Shown: positions 6,385 through 14,998, numbered from the stretch's first letter. The stretch: 30,781 nucleotides of DNA from Collinsella sp. (GCA_019414265.1 DXMJ01000010.1:37658-68438), one strand, 5' to 3'. A program made the numbers and translations. The notes: generated by a model from the letters alone, not told the origin.

Positions 6385-6915
6385 ATGTCTTATTTGGATC
6401 TGGCTCGGTCTCGGTATTCTTGTCGCGAGTTTGAGAATCGTTCTGTTGAGCAAACTGTTGTGGATGCCATTGTTGAGGCTGGGCGTATTGCTCCTTCTGC
6501 TTGTAATAATCATCCAGCCCGTGTGATGGTGCTGGATACGCCTGAGCTGTTGGAGAAGGCTGCTGCTTGTCAGCCTCGGTTTGCTCGTGATGGGTCCATC
6601 TTTGGGGCTCCGCTTGTCTTCCTTATTTGCAGCGTTACCGGCGACGCTTGGGTTCGCCCCTATGACCAGATGAACTCGAGTGCCATCGACACCTCGATTG
6701 TTTGCGATCAGATGATGATGGAGGCCGAGGAGCAAGGTCTGGGAACGTGCTGGGTATGCCATTTTAAGCCCGAGCTAGCCCGCGAGCAGTTCAACCTGCC
6801 CGAGGGCGTCTATCCCTATCACATGCTCGTCTGTGGCTATCCCGCCGACCACATCGCCGATCCCGAGCATCGCGAGGCCCGCACCATTCCCCTCTCCAAC
6901 TTCCTCCTCAAGTAG
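6385..6915 (+). CDS. Nitroreductase-family FMN oxidoreductase
   Basis: The product is 176 aa. The N-terminal SRYSCREFENRSV and AGRIAPSACNNHPARVMVL are the FMN-binding signature of the nitroreductase family. GLGTCWVCHF and the C-terminal GYPAD support the fold. Members reduce nitro, quinone or flavin substrates with NAD(P)H as cytosolic dimers; the substrate here is unknown. ATG 6385 has TTGGAGGGC 5 nt upstream. The frame extends to 6319, but those 22 residues are hydrophobic with no family match. Codon use is striking: for about the first 75 codons nearly all degenerate codons end in T or G, while the remainder mostly ends in C or G like its neighbours. The reading frame and family match are continuous across the change, so it is not a frameshift. 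Confidence 0.87.
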   Translation: MSYLDLARSRYSCREFENRSVEQTVVDAIVEAGRIAPSACNNHPARVMVLDTPELLEKAAACQPRFARDGSIFGAPLVFLICSVTGDAWVRPYDQMNSSAIDTSIVCDQMMMEAEEQGLGTCWVCHFKPELAREQFNLPEGVYPYHMLVCGYPADHIADPEHREARTIPLSNFLLK

Positions 6916-6963
6916 ATTTTTGGGACATGCCTTAAAACCTACCCTTGACCGCTCACCCGTTCG

Positions 6964-7001
6964 CCGAGTTCTGCGCCACTATGTGCAGGGCTCGGTTTTT
7001 T
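6964..7001 (+). terminator. Intrinsic terminator of the nitroreductase gene
   Basis: CCGAG (6964-6968) pairs with CTCGG (6991-6995), and inside it CTGCGC (6971-6976) pairs with GTGCAG (6983-6988). Six Ts follow (6996-7001). It lies about 50 bp after the stop. Confidence 0.75.
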
Positions 7002-7026
7002 ATGTTACGCACCCCGGCACAGTCAT

Positions 7027-7056
7027 AAAAAAGGACCCGCAAGCTGCGGGTCCTTT
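7027..7056 (-). terminator. Intrinsic terminator of divIVA, possibly bidirectional
   Basis: GGACCCGC (7033-7040) and GCGGGTCC (7046-7053) form a perfect 8-bp stem around a 5-nt loop. The minus strand continues into TTTTTT, and the plus strand into TTTCT. It sits between converging genes and would end the long minus-strand cluster. Confidence 0.88.
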
Positions 7057-7082
7057 CTAGGCACTAAATTGTAGGCCGAATG

Positions 7083-7757
7083 TTAGTCCAGGTCGTCGGC
7101 GGCAAAGTTGTCGATCGGGGCGAAAGGATCGGCCACGGGGACAACCGGGTCAGCGACGGGCAGCGGCTCGGCGGGAACAGTCACCGCAGGAGAAGCGGCA
7201 GAACCGACCGGCGTGGAGGCCATGAGGTCGGCCGGGAAGGAGTTCTGGGCATCATCCATGAAGTGCTGGATGAGCTTGAGGTACTCGGCCTTGAACTCCT
7301 CGCGGGAAGCCTTAAGACGATCGATTTCCTCGAGCTCGGCCTGTTTTTCGGTCAGGGCCTGGCGGATAACCTCGCGGGCCTTGGCGTCAGCCTCGTTGCG
7401 GATACGCTCAGCATTCTCGTTGGCATCGTTGACGATGGTCTCAGCGGTCTGCTGGGCAGCGATCAGAGCAGCGGAAATCTGACGCTCCTGAGCGGAGAAG
7501 TCAGGGGCGGGAGCAGCCACGGGGGCGGCAGGAACGGCCTGGGCGGTGGCATCCTGAGCCTGGGCAAGCTGAGCCTGCGCGTCGGCAAGCTGCTGCTCGG
7601 TGGCGGTCAGGCGACCCTTAAGATCAACGATCTTGGCAAGCATAGCGTCAACCTCGGAGGACAGCGTCTCCAAGAAGACGTCGACCTCGGCAGGATCGTA
7701 GCCACGCTTGGCCTCAGAGAAAGTCTGAGCCTGGATGTCTGCAGGGGTAATAGCCAT
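7083..7757 (-). CDS. divIVA: DivIVA-domain cell division / polar growth protein
   Basis: The product is 224 aa. The N-terminal DivIVA domain (residues 1-45) has TPADIQAQTF and KRGYDPAEVDVFLETL, which bind curved membrane in this family. A coiled coil of about 25 residues (LKGRLTATEQQLADAQAQLAQ) follows, then an Ala/Pro linker at about 73-88. A second, longer coil with IVNDANENAERIRNEADAKA extends to about residue 170. The C-terminal 50 residues are Pro/Val/Asp-rich and probably disordered. DivIVA (Wag31 in actinobacteria) organises poles and septa and commonly lies downstream of sepF and yggT, as here. AAGGAGA precedes the ATG. A weak promoter (CTGATT, 17 bp, TATACT at 7826-7831) overlaps the end of yggT. 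Confidence 0.92.
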   Translation of the reverse strand: MAITPADIQAQTFSEAKRGYDPAEVDVFLETLSSEVDAMLAKIVDLKGRLTATEQQLADAQAQLAQAQDATAQAVPAAPVAAPAPDFSAQERQISAALIAAQQTAETIVNDANENAERIRNEADAKAREVIRQALTEKQAELEEIDRLKASREEFKAEYLKLIQHFMDDAQNSFPADLMASTPVGSAASPAVTVPAEPLPVADPVVPVADPFAPIDNFAADDLD

Positions 7758-7818
7758 AACAAGTCTCCTTTTTCATCGCCTCGGCGCTACACGCCCGACG
7801 TAAGTTACTAAGTCAGTT

Positions 7819-8100
7819 CTATACGAGTATACCTATAAGAAGCTGCAGAATCAGCCTCTGCACCAACTGCAACGCAATAATCGCAACGACCGGCGAAAAA
7901 TCAACGCCGCCCATCGGCGGGATAAACCGACGAAAGAGGTTGAGCCACGGGCCGCAGACGCTATCGAGCACTGCAGCGATATCCTGCAGCAGGCCGCCCT
8001 GCTTCATGGGAATCCACGTCATAAAGCAATAGACCACGATGAGCGTGGAGTAGAAGTTGAACAGCGTGTTGACCAGCTGGACAATGGTGTAGATGTTGAT
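7819..8100 (-). CDS. yggT: YggT-family membrane protein; start codon apparently non-canonical
   Basis: The product is a YggT protein of about 93 aa with two membrane segments. The first is ILINIYTIVQLVNTLF through to YCFMTWIP, and the second is VVAIIALQLVQRLILQLLIG. The family core LFRRFIPPMGGVDFSPVVA lies between them. YggT proteins (YlmG in Firmicutes) lie next to sepF and are linked to division or osmotic homeostasis. The only standard start is GTG 8037, which has no ribosome site and would cut through the first membrane segment. Homologous-looking sequence continues upstream to the sepF stop (8122-8124), in the same frame. GAGGAG (8107-8112) lies 6 nt before ATC 8100 and touches ATT 8106, so initiation at a rare AUC or AUU, or readthrough from sepF, must be considered. 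The end is certain, the start is not. Confidence 0.75.
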   Translation of the reverse strand: MNIYTIVQLVNTLFNFYSTLIVVYCFMTWIPMKQGGLLQDIAAVLDSVCGPWLNLFRRFIPPMGGVDFSPVVAIIALQLVQRLILQLLIGILV

Positions 8101-8121
8101 GAGAATCTCCTCGTCTTGGGT

Positions 8122-8844
8122 TTACTTAAGGTAGCCGTCGGCACGAAGCTTCTTGAGGTCCGAATCCTTAACCTCGCAGCCGGCGGGCAGCACCATGAAT
8201 ACGCGATCGCCCACTTCTTTGACCGTGGCGCCCAGGCCACAGGCAAAGCCATAGCTAAAGTCCAGGACGCGCTTGGCGACCTCGGTGCGAACGCCAACAA
8301 AAATCAGTGCGACAGGCTGCTTGGTGCGAACGCGGCGCACCACGGTCTCCACGTCGTCATAGCTCTCGGGGCGCAGGACATAGGCCGGCAGCTGCGGCGT
8401 GGCGTTGATGATATTGCTCGCATAGGCCGAGGCATCGCTCGGTGCAGGCGCGGGTGCAGCGGCGGCACGGGCGCGGGTGTTCTCGGCGTAGCTCGACGGC
8501 GTGTCATAGGCACCAGGACGATAACCGCTCGCAACGCTGTCCTGCGAGCGCGAAGGCGGGTTATACGTCGTGGCATGGCGGGAGTCATCGCCGACCAGCT
8601 GACCGGAGCGCGTATACACGGCAACCGACTCAGCTTCACCGCGGCGCGTCTGACCAAGCAGGCCGTTGCTCGGCTCGTCTTGGGTGTAGAAGCCCTCGCC
8701 CGAAGCACCGCTGTAGCCGTTGCCCTGATAACTATCGTCATAGCCGTCATCGTAGCCGTAGTCGTCGTCCTGGCCATAACCCTGGTCGTAACCCTGCTGG
8801 CCGCCCAGGTGCATCTTATTTTTAATCTCGTCAAGGAAGCCCAT
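8122..8844 (-). CDS. sepF: SepF, FtsZ membrane tether
   Basis: The product is 240 aa. The N-terminal MGFLDEIKNKMHLG is the amphipathic membrane-binding helix of SepF. Residues 13-46 are a low-complexity Tyr/Asp/Gly-rich segment (QGYDQGYGQDDDYGYDDGYD). A Pro/Ala/Ser linker then leads to the C-terminal SepF domain at about 155-230, with RPESYDDVETVVRRVRTKQP, VLDFSYGFACGLG and VFMVLPAGCEV. SepF binds the FtsZ C-terminal peptide and anchors the ring in organisms without FtsA; no ftsA occurs here. ATG 8844 has GAGAGGAC upstream; an in-frame start at 8895 would precede the amphipathic helix and is unlikely. The linker is long compared with the roughly 150-residue SepF of Bacillus. Confidence 0.95.
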   Translation of the reverse strand: MGFLDEIKNKMHLGGQQGYDQGYGQDDDYGYDDGYDDSYQGNGYSGASGEGFYTQDEPSNGLLGQTRRGEAESVAVYTRSGQLVGDDSRHATTYNPPSRSQDSVASGYRPGAYDTPSSYAENTRARAAAAPAPAPSDASAYASNIINATPQLPAYVLRPESYDDVETVVRRVRTKQPVALIFVGVRTEVAKRVLDFSYGFACGLGATVKEVGDRVFMVLPAGCEVKDSDLKKLRADGYLK

Positions 8845-8904
8845 GGTTGTGTCCTCTCGCGGTTTAGTGCAGGCGCCCCGATAATCAGTGCGCACTTCAG
8901 AGCC

Positions 8905-9642
8905 TTATTTTACTGCAAACTCCGGGCTAAATACTACCCTGCCCAGGCGAACGAGCGTAGAGCCCTCCTCAAGGGCAGGCTCAAAGTCCTCGCTCATGCC
9001 GCAGGAAAGCTCAGGCAGGTTCAAATCGGGATGCGCCGCCTCCAGCTCATCCCTCAGCTCACGAAGCCCCGCAAAGGTGCGGCGTGCCACATCCTTATTC
9101 CCCCGGGGCGCCATAGTCATAAGCCCCTGTACGCAAATTCCCTCAAGTTCCGCAAGCTCACCCGCGGCGGCGCGAATCTCATCGGGCGAAAAGCCTCCCT
9201 TCGACTCCTCACCACTCACATTGACCTCGATGAGCACACGCTGGGGGCCGGCGAGCTCGCCTGCCTCAATCTTGCGGACAGCACGGCTCGAGATCGCCTG
9301 TGCCAGATGCAGCGAACCCACCGAGTGAATCAGCTCGGCTGAGCCCAGCACCGCATTGATCTTATTGGTCTGCAGGTTGCCGATCATATCGAAGCGCACC
9401 TCGGGCAGCTCCTGATGCTCCGCCAGACCCGTGAGCTTGCGAACCAGCTCCTGCGGGCGGTTCTCGGCAAAATGGCGATACCCCGCCTGGATGGCAGCAA
9501 CAGTCTCATCGACACCAACGGTCTTGGACACGGCAATGAGGCGCGCGGCGTCGTGGGGGCGGCCCGCGCGATCGAGCGCCGCATAAAAACGTTCCAGAAT
9601 CTGCTCGCGGCGAGCGCGCATCAAATCCAAATAGTTATCCAT
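8905..9642 (-). CDS. yggS: YggS/PLPBP-family pyridoxal phosphate homeostasis protein
   Basis: The product is 245 aa. It is a single-domain TIM-barrel protein related to the alanine racemase N-terminal domain. LIAVSKTVGVDE carries the PLP-binding lysine (K40). HFAENRPQELVRK, MIGNLQTNKI, VLIEVNVSGEESKGGF and GLMTMAP follow in family order, and SCGMSEDFEPALEEGSTLVRLG makes the phosphate-binding end. The family balances PLP and amino acid pools in the cytosol. The gene sits upstream of sepF, as in the Bacillus ylmE-ylmF arrangement. GGAGGCG supports ATG 9642. A strong hairpin 50 bp upstream separates it from phoU. Confidence 0.94.
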   Translation of the reverse strand: MDNYLDLMRARREQILERFYAALDRAGRPHDAARLIAVSKTVGVDETVAAIQAGYRHFAENRPQELVRKLTGLAEHQELPEVRFDMIGNLQTNKINAVLGSAELIHSVGSLHLAQAISSRAVRKIEAGELAGPQRVLIEVNVSGEESKGGFSPDEIRAAAGELAELEGICVQGLMTMAPRGNKDVARRTFAGLRELRDELEAAHPDLNLPELSCGMSEDFEPALEEGSTLVRLGRVVFSPEFAVK

Positions 9643-9681
9643 TGCCAATCGCCTCCGCTGACAGCCAAACAAGTAGTCCCA

Positions 9682-9724
9682 TGCTAACGCAAGAGCGCGG
9701 CCCCGCATGTGCAAGGCCGCGCTC
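9682..9724 (-). terminator. Terminator-like hairpin after phoU
   Basis: A 10-bp perfect stem GAGCGCGGCC (9693-9702) / GGCCGCGCTC (9715-9724) lies about 40 bp after the phoU stop. The minus-strand tail TTGCGTTAGC is only modestly T-rich, so termination may be partial. It separates the pst-phoU unit from yggS-sepF-yggT. Confidence 0.65.
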
Positions 9725-9761
9725 ACTTAGGTATTTACAATCTTTCGACGAACGGGGCTAC

Positions 9762-10619
9762 TTACTCCTCGTCGTCCTCGCCATCGTCCTCGTCCTCAAG
9801 ATGATCGAGCAGGTAGCGAAGACCCTCGCTGACCTCGTTGGCGGGCACCTTGGCAACGTAACGCGCGTCGACGGCGGGCCTCATGATAACACCCTCGCCC
9901 GAAGGCACGCGCATGCTCTCGAGCTCATCCTCGTCCACACGGGCGATATCGCCGGCGTTCATACGCTGACCAGTCAACAGGAAGGTCAGACGGCAAGCGG
10001 CATCGATGGAAATGGAAGCGATGCGATCGAGGTAGCGCGAAACCATGATGGCGCGGCGCAGGTCGTCATAGTTGCTGTCGTCGTCCATAAAGTCGCCCGT
10101 ATCCATACGGTTAAAGGTGCGGAAGAACTTCTCGTAGGCGGCGTGCACCGGCTCGTCCTCGACGGCCAGGTTGCAAATGATGGACATGTCGTTGGTGACG
10201 AGCGCAGAAAGCGACGAGCCTAGCACCTGGTAGACGGCCTCAGCCTCGGCCTCAACCGTGCCGACAAGCTCCTTGGGCAGCGAGATGTCGGCCTTGATCA
10301 TATGACGCGTGGCACGGCAGATCTGACGGACCTTATCGGTCATGCGCTGCAGGTTAAAGTCGACGTAGATGATCGTCTGAAGCAGGCGGAAGTCGGAGGC
10401 GACCGGTGACTGCGTGGCGATCAGGTTGTAGCAGACGGCCTCCAGGTTGGCGCAGCGCGCGTCAATCGAAAGCGTGCGCTTCTTGGTCTTGGTGGCGAGC
10501 TTGCGGTCGTCGGTCACATAGGCCTTCACGGCATCGTGGAGGGCCAGATCGACGGCCTCATAGATGCTCAGCATCTCGTGACGGGCCTCGACGAGCTGAC
10601 GGGAAAACAGTTTGCGCAT
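9762..10619 (-). CDS. phoU: PhoU phosphate signalling regulator with acidic C-terminal tail
   Basis: The product is 285 aa. Two PhoU helical repeats are visible. The first covers about residues 1-110, with SIDARCANLEAVCYNLIATQ, SPVASDFRLL and VDFNLQRMTDKVRQI. The second covers about 120-220, with DDLRRAIMVSRYLDRIAS and ISIDAACRLTFLLTGQ. PhoU links PstSCAB activity to the PhoR-type sensor kinase and represses the Pho response when phosphate is plentiful; it works at the inner face of the membrane. The usual length is about 215-235 residues. Here about 55 extra residues follow, ending in an acidic run (DHLEDEDDGEDDEE). TTGGAGTG precedes ATG 10619. It is the last gene of the pst set. Confidence 0.93.
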   Translation of the reverse strand: MRKLFSRQLVEARHEMLSIYEAVDLALHDAVKAYVTDDRKLATKTKKRTLSIDARCANLEAVCYNLIATQSPVASDFRLLQTIIYVDFNLQRMTDKVRQICRATRHMIKADISLPKELVGTVEAEAEAVYQVLGSSLSALVTNDMSIICNLAVEDEPVHAAYEKFFRTFNRMDTGDFMDDDSNYDDLRRAIMVSRYLDRIASISIDAACRLTFLLTGQRMNAGDIARVDEDELESMRVPSGEGVIMRPAVDARYVAKVPANEVSEGLRYLLDHLEDEDDGEDDEE

Positions 10620-10711
10620 GGTTCACTCCAATCAGTTGGGTGCGGTCATGCCGCCCGCACAGTGAATACGCACCGGACTAGGTCCGATCGGCTTGGGACT
10701 AGTCGCACCGA
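10620..10711 (-). other. Structured pstB-phoU spacer
   Basis: The 92-bp spacer contains inverted GGTGCG (10639-10644) / CGCACC (10669-10674). It also holds two imperfect direct copies of GGACTAG followed by CCGATC (10675-10689 and 10696-10713), the second running into the pstB stop. No gene is visible. It may tune phoU relative to pstB by mRNA processing, but nothing here proves that. Confidence 0.35.
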
Positions 10712-11515
<804 letters not shown>

Positions 11516-11527
11516 GGGACTCCTTAA

Positions 11528-12433
11528 CTAGCGACGCTTGCGCGACAGGAAGCGCGCAAACAGGTTGAAGGCCAGAATGATCACCATCAGCAAGAGCGCG
11601 GTGCCGTAGGCTGCGTTCATGTTGATGCCGTCGTTGGCAAGCAGGTACAGGTGAACCGTCATGGGGCGGCCGGAATCGAGCGGCGAAATAGGCAGATTGA
11701 TGGCTTGGCCCATGGTGTAGAGCACCACCGCGGTCTCGCCAATGGCGCGGCCGATGGCGAGGACGATGCCCGTGGCAATACGGCCAAAGGCAGAAGGAAG
11801 CACAATCTTGGAGACAACCTGCCACTTGGTGGCGCCCAGGCCGTACGCGCCCCAACGGATATAGCGCGGGACGGCGCGAATGGCCTCTTCGGTGGTGCGC
11901 ATGACAATGGGAAGCATCAAGAGCGCGAGCGCCAGAGCGGCCGAGACCATCGAAAGGCCCAGGCCCATGGCCTCGACAAACAAGGCGTAGCCAAACAGGC
12001 CCATAACGATGGAGGGCACCGAGGCCAAAGCGTCAGCAGCGTAGCGAATGAGCTCGACGACCTTGCCCTGCTTGGCGTACTCGGCCAGATAGACGGCTGC
12101 CAGCACAGCAATCGGCGTGCAGATAAGCATGGCGAGCGCCGTCACATAGACGGTCGAGACGATCGTGGGCCAAATTCCGCCCTCGGCGTTGACGCCCTGG
12201 GGCCAACCGAAGATAAAGTCGAGCGAGATATGCGGCAGGCCGTTAATGACCACATAGGCAATGATAGCGACAAGCACCAGCGTGGTGATGTATGCCGCGG
12301 CACGGAACACGCCAAGCATGATCTTGTTGGACAGGTCCTTGTTGATGCGGCCCTTCTTGCCATGGGAAAGGGCACGCTTGATGCGCTCGCGCGACGAGGT
12401 CGTATCGACCGTCGTGTCAACGGAATCGGACAT
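11528..12433 (-). CDS. pstA: Phosphate ABC transporter permease PstA
   Basis: The product is 301 aa. It is one of the two membrane permeases of the Pst importer. After about 45 polar residues there are six hydrophobic segments. The permease EAA-type loop is in GAYGLGATKWQVVSKIVLPSA, and DALASVPSIVMGLFGYALFV is typical of Pst permeases. It ends with the basic ARFLSRKRR. ATG 12433 follows the pstC stop by 3 bp, and the GAGGGGG ribosome site lies at the end of pstC, so translation is probably coupled. It pairs with pstC in family order. Confidence 0.95.
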   Translation of the reverse strand: MSDSVDTTVDTTSSRERIKRALSHGKKGRINKDLSNKIMLGVFRAAAYITTLVLVAIIAYVVINGLPHISLDFIFGWPQGVNAEGGIWPTIVSTVYVTALAMLICTPIAVLAAVYLAEYAKQGKVVELIRYAADALASVPSIVMGLFGYALFVEAMGLGLSMVSAALALALLMLPIVMRTTEEAIRAVPRYIRWGAYGLGATKWQVVSKIVLPSAFGRIATGIVLAIGRAIGETAVVLYTMGQAINLPISPLDSGRPMTVHLYLLANDGINMNAAYGTALLLMVIILAFNLFARFLSRKRR

Positions 12434-12436
12434 AGC

Positions 12437-13363
12437 CTACCCCCTCTTCTTCTTGGAAATCAGACGGACGACGCCCACCAGCGTGGCGGAGATGATAAAC
12501 AGGACCACGCCCATGCCGAACAGCGCCGAGCGGTGCAGACCCGAGGAATAGCTCATGTCGAGCGCGATCTGGCTCGTGAGCGTCGAGATGGGGCTCGCAA
12601 TGCTGTCGGGAATAACCGGGGCGTTACCCACGACCATGAGCACGGCCATGGTCTCGCCGATGGCACGGCCCATACCCAGCACGATGGCATCCACGATACC
12701 CAGCTTGGCGGCAGGTAGCACGACCTTATAGATGGTCTGCCACTTAGTAGCACCCATGGCATACGATGCCTCGCGAATACCCATGGGAATGGAATTGAGG
12801 GCATCGATGGTGAGCGTGGTGATGGTAGGGACGATCATGATGGCAAGCACGAACCACGCCGTCAGCGCACCAAAACCAAGACCACCGGTCAGTTGCGCGA
12901 TAAACGGACGGATGATGATCATGCCAAAGAAGCCATAGATGATAGAAGGGATGCCGGCCAACAGGTCAACGGCAGGGCTGATGAGCTTGCGCACGCGCTT
13001 GCTGGCGATCTCGACCAGATACACGGCCGTGCCCACGCCTAGGGGCACACCCATGGCGAGCGCACCGACGGTCACCAGACCCGAGCCGGCAAGCAGCGAC
13101 ACGATGCCGTAGTGGCCCTCAGAGGGCGCCCACGTAAAGCTAAAGAAGTCCGCCAGACCGATGTCGGTAAAGACGGGCAGCGCCGAGTACGTGGTAAAGA
13201 CAAAAATCAGGATGACGGTAACAACCGCCAAGAACGCGCAGGCAAAGAAAATCCACTGCAGCGCCTTCTCCTTGATATAGGTGCTGCGCGATACGAGCGC
13301 CAGCTCGCGCTTCTTGGGCGCCTGAGCATTCTGCTCAGTCTGGGAGTTTTCCTGTGCTTCCAT
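12437..13363 (-). CDS. pstC: Phosphate ABC transporter permease PstC
   Basis: The product is 308 aa, the second Pst permease. Its N-terminal 40 residues are polar, followed by six membrane segments. FFSFTWAPSEGHYGIVSLLAG fits the conserved periplasmic PstC region. DLLAGIPSIIYGFFGMI and REASYAMGATKWQTIYKVVLP (the loop contacting PstB) are family hallmarks. ATG 13363 is preferred over GTG 13372 because GGGGAG is 8 nt before the ATG but abuts the GTG. The pstS stop ends 1 bp before this ATG, so the genes are tightly coupled. Confidence 0.95.
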   Translation of the reverse strand: MEAQENSQTEQNAQAPKKRELALVSRSTYIKEKALQWIFFACAFLAVVTVILIFVFTTYSALPVFTDIGLADFFSFTWAPSEGHYGIVSLLAGSGLVTVGALAMGVPLGVGTAVYLVEIASKRVRKLISPAVDLLAGIPSIIYGFFGMIIIRPFIAQLTGGLGFGALTAWFVLAIMIVPTITTLTIDALNSIPMGIREASYAMGATKWQTIYKVVLPAAKLGIVDAIVLGMGRAIGETMAVLMVVGNAPVIPDSIASPISTLTSQIALDMSYSSGLHRSALFGMGVVLFIISATLVGVVRLISKKKRG

Positions 13364-13364
13364 G

Positions 13365-14201
13365 CTACTCACTCCCCTTCTCGTCGTTGGTGACGGGAAT
13401 AAAGCCCGCCTCGCGAATCTGCTTGTCCATCTTTTCGGACGTCACGTAGTCGATGTAATCCTGCGCCTGCTGCGAAGGCGCACCCTTCACAAAGAAGTAA
13501 AGGTCGCGCGAGATGGGATAGCCGCCACTCGCGACCGTCTTCTCGGACGCCTCAACATGATTGACCGAGACAGCCTTGACCGAGGTCTTGGCGTTGAGGC
13601 TATCGACGAAGCCCAGCGAAATGTAGCCGATGGCCCCACGCGAACGAGATACCACGTCGCGCACCTGGCCCGTACCCGAAAGAACAGCCGAGCGGCGATC
13701 GAACGGCGTGCCATCCATCACGATGGTACGGAAGGCCTCGCGCGTACCGGACGCCTCGTCTCGGTTGATGACCTGAATCCTCAGGTCCTCGCCACCGACC
13801 TCTTTCCAATTGGTAATCTTGCCGGCGTAGATATCGCGGAGCTGCTCGGTCGAGAGGTTATCGACGGGGTTGTCGTCGTTCACGATGACCGCAATACCGT
13901 CGTGGGCAATGACGATGGGAGTCAGGCCCAGATCCTGCTCGTCGGCATTGAGTCCACGGGAGGAGCTGGCGATATCGGCCGTGCCAGCGCTGACGGCTTC
14001 GATGCCAGCGGAAGAGCCCAAACCGGAAACGAGCACGTCGATGCCGGTCTCCTCCTTAAAGCCCTCTGCCGCAATTTCGGCGATAGGAAGGCAGGTCGTG
14101 GAGCCGGCCACGGTAATGGAAGAGGTAGAAGATCCCGAAGAACAGGCGCACAGCGTAAGCGTAAGCACAGCGGCGCTCAGGACCGATACGATCTTTCTCA
14201 T
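13365..14201 (-). CDS. pstS: Phosphate-binding lipoprotein PstS
   Basis: The product is 278 aa. The N-terminus is a lipoprotein signal: MRK, a hydrophobic core, then the lipobox LCAC with the lipidated cysteine at 20. The mature protein starts with a Ser/Gly/Thr linker, then ITVAGSTTCLPIAE, where the Ser-Thr pair contacts phosphate. SAGIEAV, DIASSSRGL, INRDEASGTREAF and SRSRGAIGYISLG follow, all typical of PstS. It captures phosphate outside the membrane and delivers it to PstCA. Its ATG overlaps the pgeF stop (ATGA at 14198-14201), and there is no clear ribosome site apart from that overlap, so it is likely translated by coupling to pgeF. Such linkage of pstS to a peptidoglycan gene is unusual. 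Confidence 0.95.
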   Translation of the reverse strand: MRKIVSVLSAAVLTLTLCACSSGSSTSSITVAGSTTCLPIAEIAAEGFKEETGIDVLVSGLGSSAGIEAVSAGTADIASSSRGLNADEQDLGLTPIVIAHDGIAVIVNDDNPVDNLSTEQLRDIYAGKITNWKEVGGEDLRIQVINRDEASGTREAFRTIVMDGTPFDRRSAVLSGTGQVRDVVSRSRGAIGYISLGFVDSLNAKTSVKAVSVNHVEASEKTVASGGYPISRDLYFFVKGAPSQQAQDYIDYVTSEKMDKQIREAGFIPVTNDEKGSE

Positions 14202-14998
14202 AGCATCACGCCGATCGCAGCATGGCGCCCACAGGTGCCGTCCTCGTTACGGTAGGAATAAAAGCGGTCGTTCTGACGCACAGTCGAAAGCTGGGTATCC
14301 ACGATATTATCCGCGTCCACACCGGCATCTACCAGCGCCTCACAAATGGCAGCGGAAAGATCGAGCATGCGAGAGGCACTCGCATCGATGCAAGAGAACT
14401 CGACGGCAAAGCGATCCATGAGTTCCTGGGATACCTCATATTCGTCAGCCAAGATATGGGGGCCGATATAGGCGGAAACGTCGCTCGCATCGCAGCCGGC
14501 AGCATCGCAAAGCGCCTGGCACGCCTTGGCAGAAATACGTGCAATCGTGCCCTTCCAACCGGAGTGCACCACGGCAAATCCGCCAGGGGCCACCAGCACC
14601 ACGGGAACGCAGTCGGCAAAGCAGAGCAGCACGGGCACGTCATGGGCCGTACAGACGATGGCATCGCAGCCCTCGGCAATCTGCTCGCGAACAGCCTCAA
14701 GATCGTCGGCGCCGTTCGAAGTCACCGTAACGATATGGTCACCATGGACCTGATTGGGCACGAGCAGATTATGCTCGCACTCAGTGGCGCCCATAGCTTC
14801 GAGCGCTCGACGACGATTTTCTTGAACAGCAAAGGGGTCATCGCCTACATGCGAGCCCAGGTTGAGCGAGGAGTACGCATCTTCAGAAACGCCACCGGTG
14901 CGCTCGGTAAAGGCAAAGCGGACATCGGATGTCGCGCCCTCCACCAACGTAACTCCATCATGGTCGACACGCGAAACGTTGTCCGCACGTGCTGCCAT
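14198..14998 (-). CDS. pgeF: Peptidoglycan editing factor / YfiH-family purine nucleosidase-like protein
   Basis: The product is 266 aa of the YfiH (DUF152, multicopper polyphenol oxidase-like) family. The three metal or active-site residues are present: H85 in PNQVHGDHI, C130 in CFADCVPV and H145 in VHSGWKGT. GGVSEDAYSSLNLGSHVGDD, and further on SAYIGPHI and DGTCGRHAA, are also family signatures. Family members have been described as editing factors that keep L-Ser out of peptidoglycan stems and as purine nucleoside phosphorylase/deaminase-like enzymes. Cytosolic. ATG 14998 has AGGAGG at ideal spacing. The gene normally follows ftsZ (ylmD position), as here. It leads the pst genes and shares their putative promoter. 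Confidence 0.93.
   Translation of the reverse strand: MAARADNVSRVDHDGVTLVEGATSDVRFAFTERTGGVSEDAYSSLNLGSHVGDDPFAVQENRRRALEAMGATECEHNLLVPNQVHGDHIVTVTSNGADDLEAVREQIAEGCDAIVCTAHDVPVLLCFADCVPVVLVAPGGFAVVHSGWKGTIARISAKACQALCDAAGCDASDVSAYIGPHILADEYEVSQELMDRFAVEFSCIDASASRMLDLSAAICEALVDAGVDADNIVDTQLSTVRQNDRFYSYRNEDGTCGRHAAIGVML

Noticed and set aside
6385..6915. Frameshift or gene fusion in the nitroreductase gene, suspected from the codon-usage switch
   Set aside because: Family motifs run in one frame through the switch, and the length fits a small nitroreductase.
8116..9342. 408-codon plus-strand frame opposite sepF and yggS
   Set aside because: It overlaps two clearly coding minus-strand genes and their intergenic region, and its product resembles no known fold.
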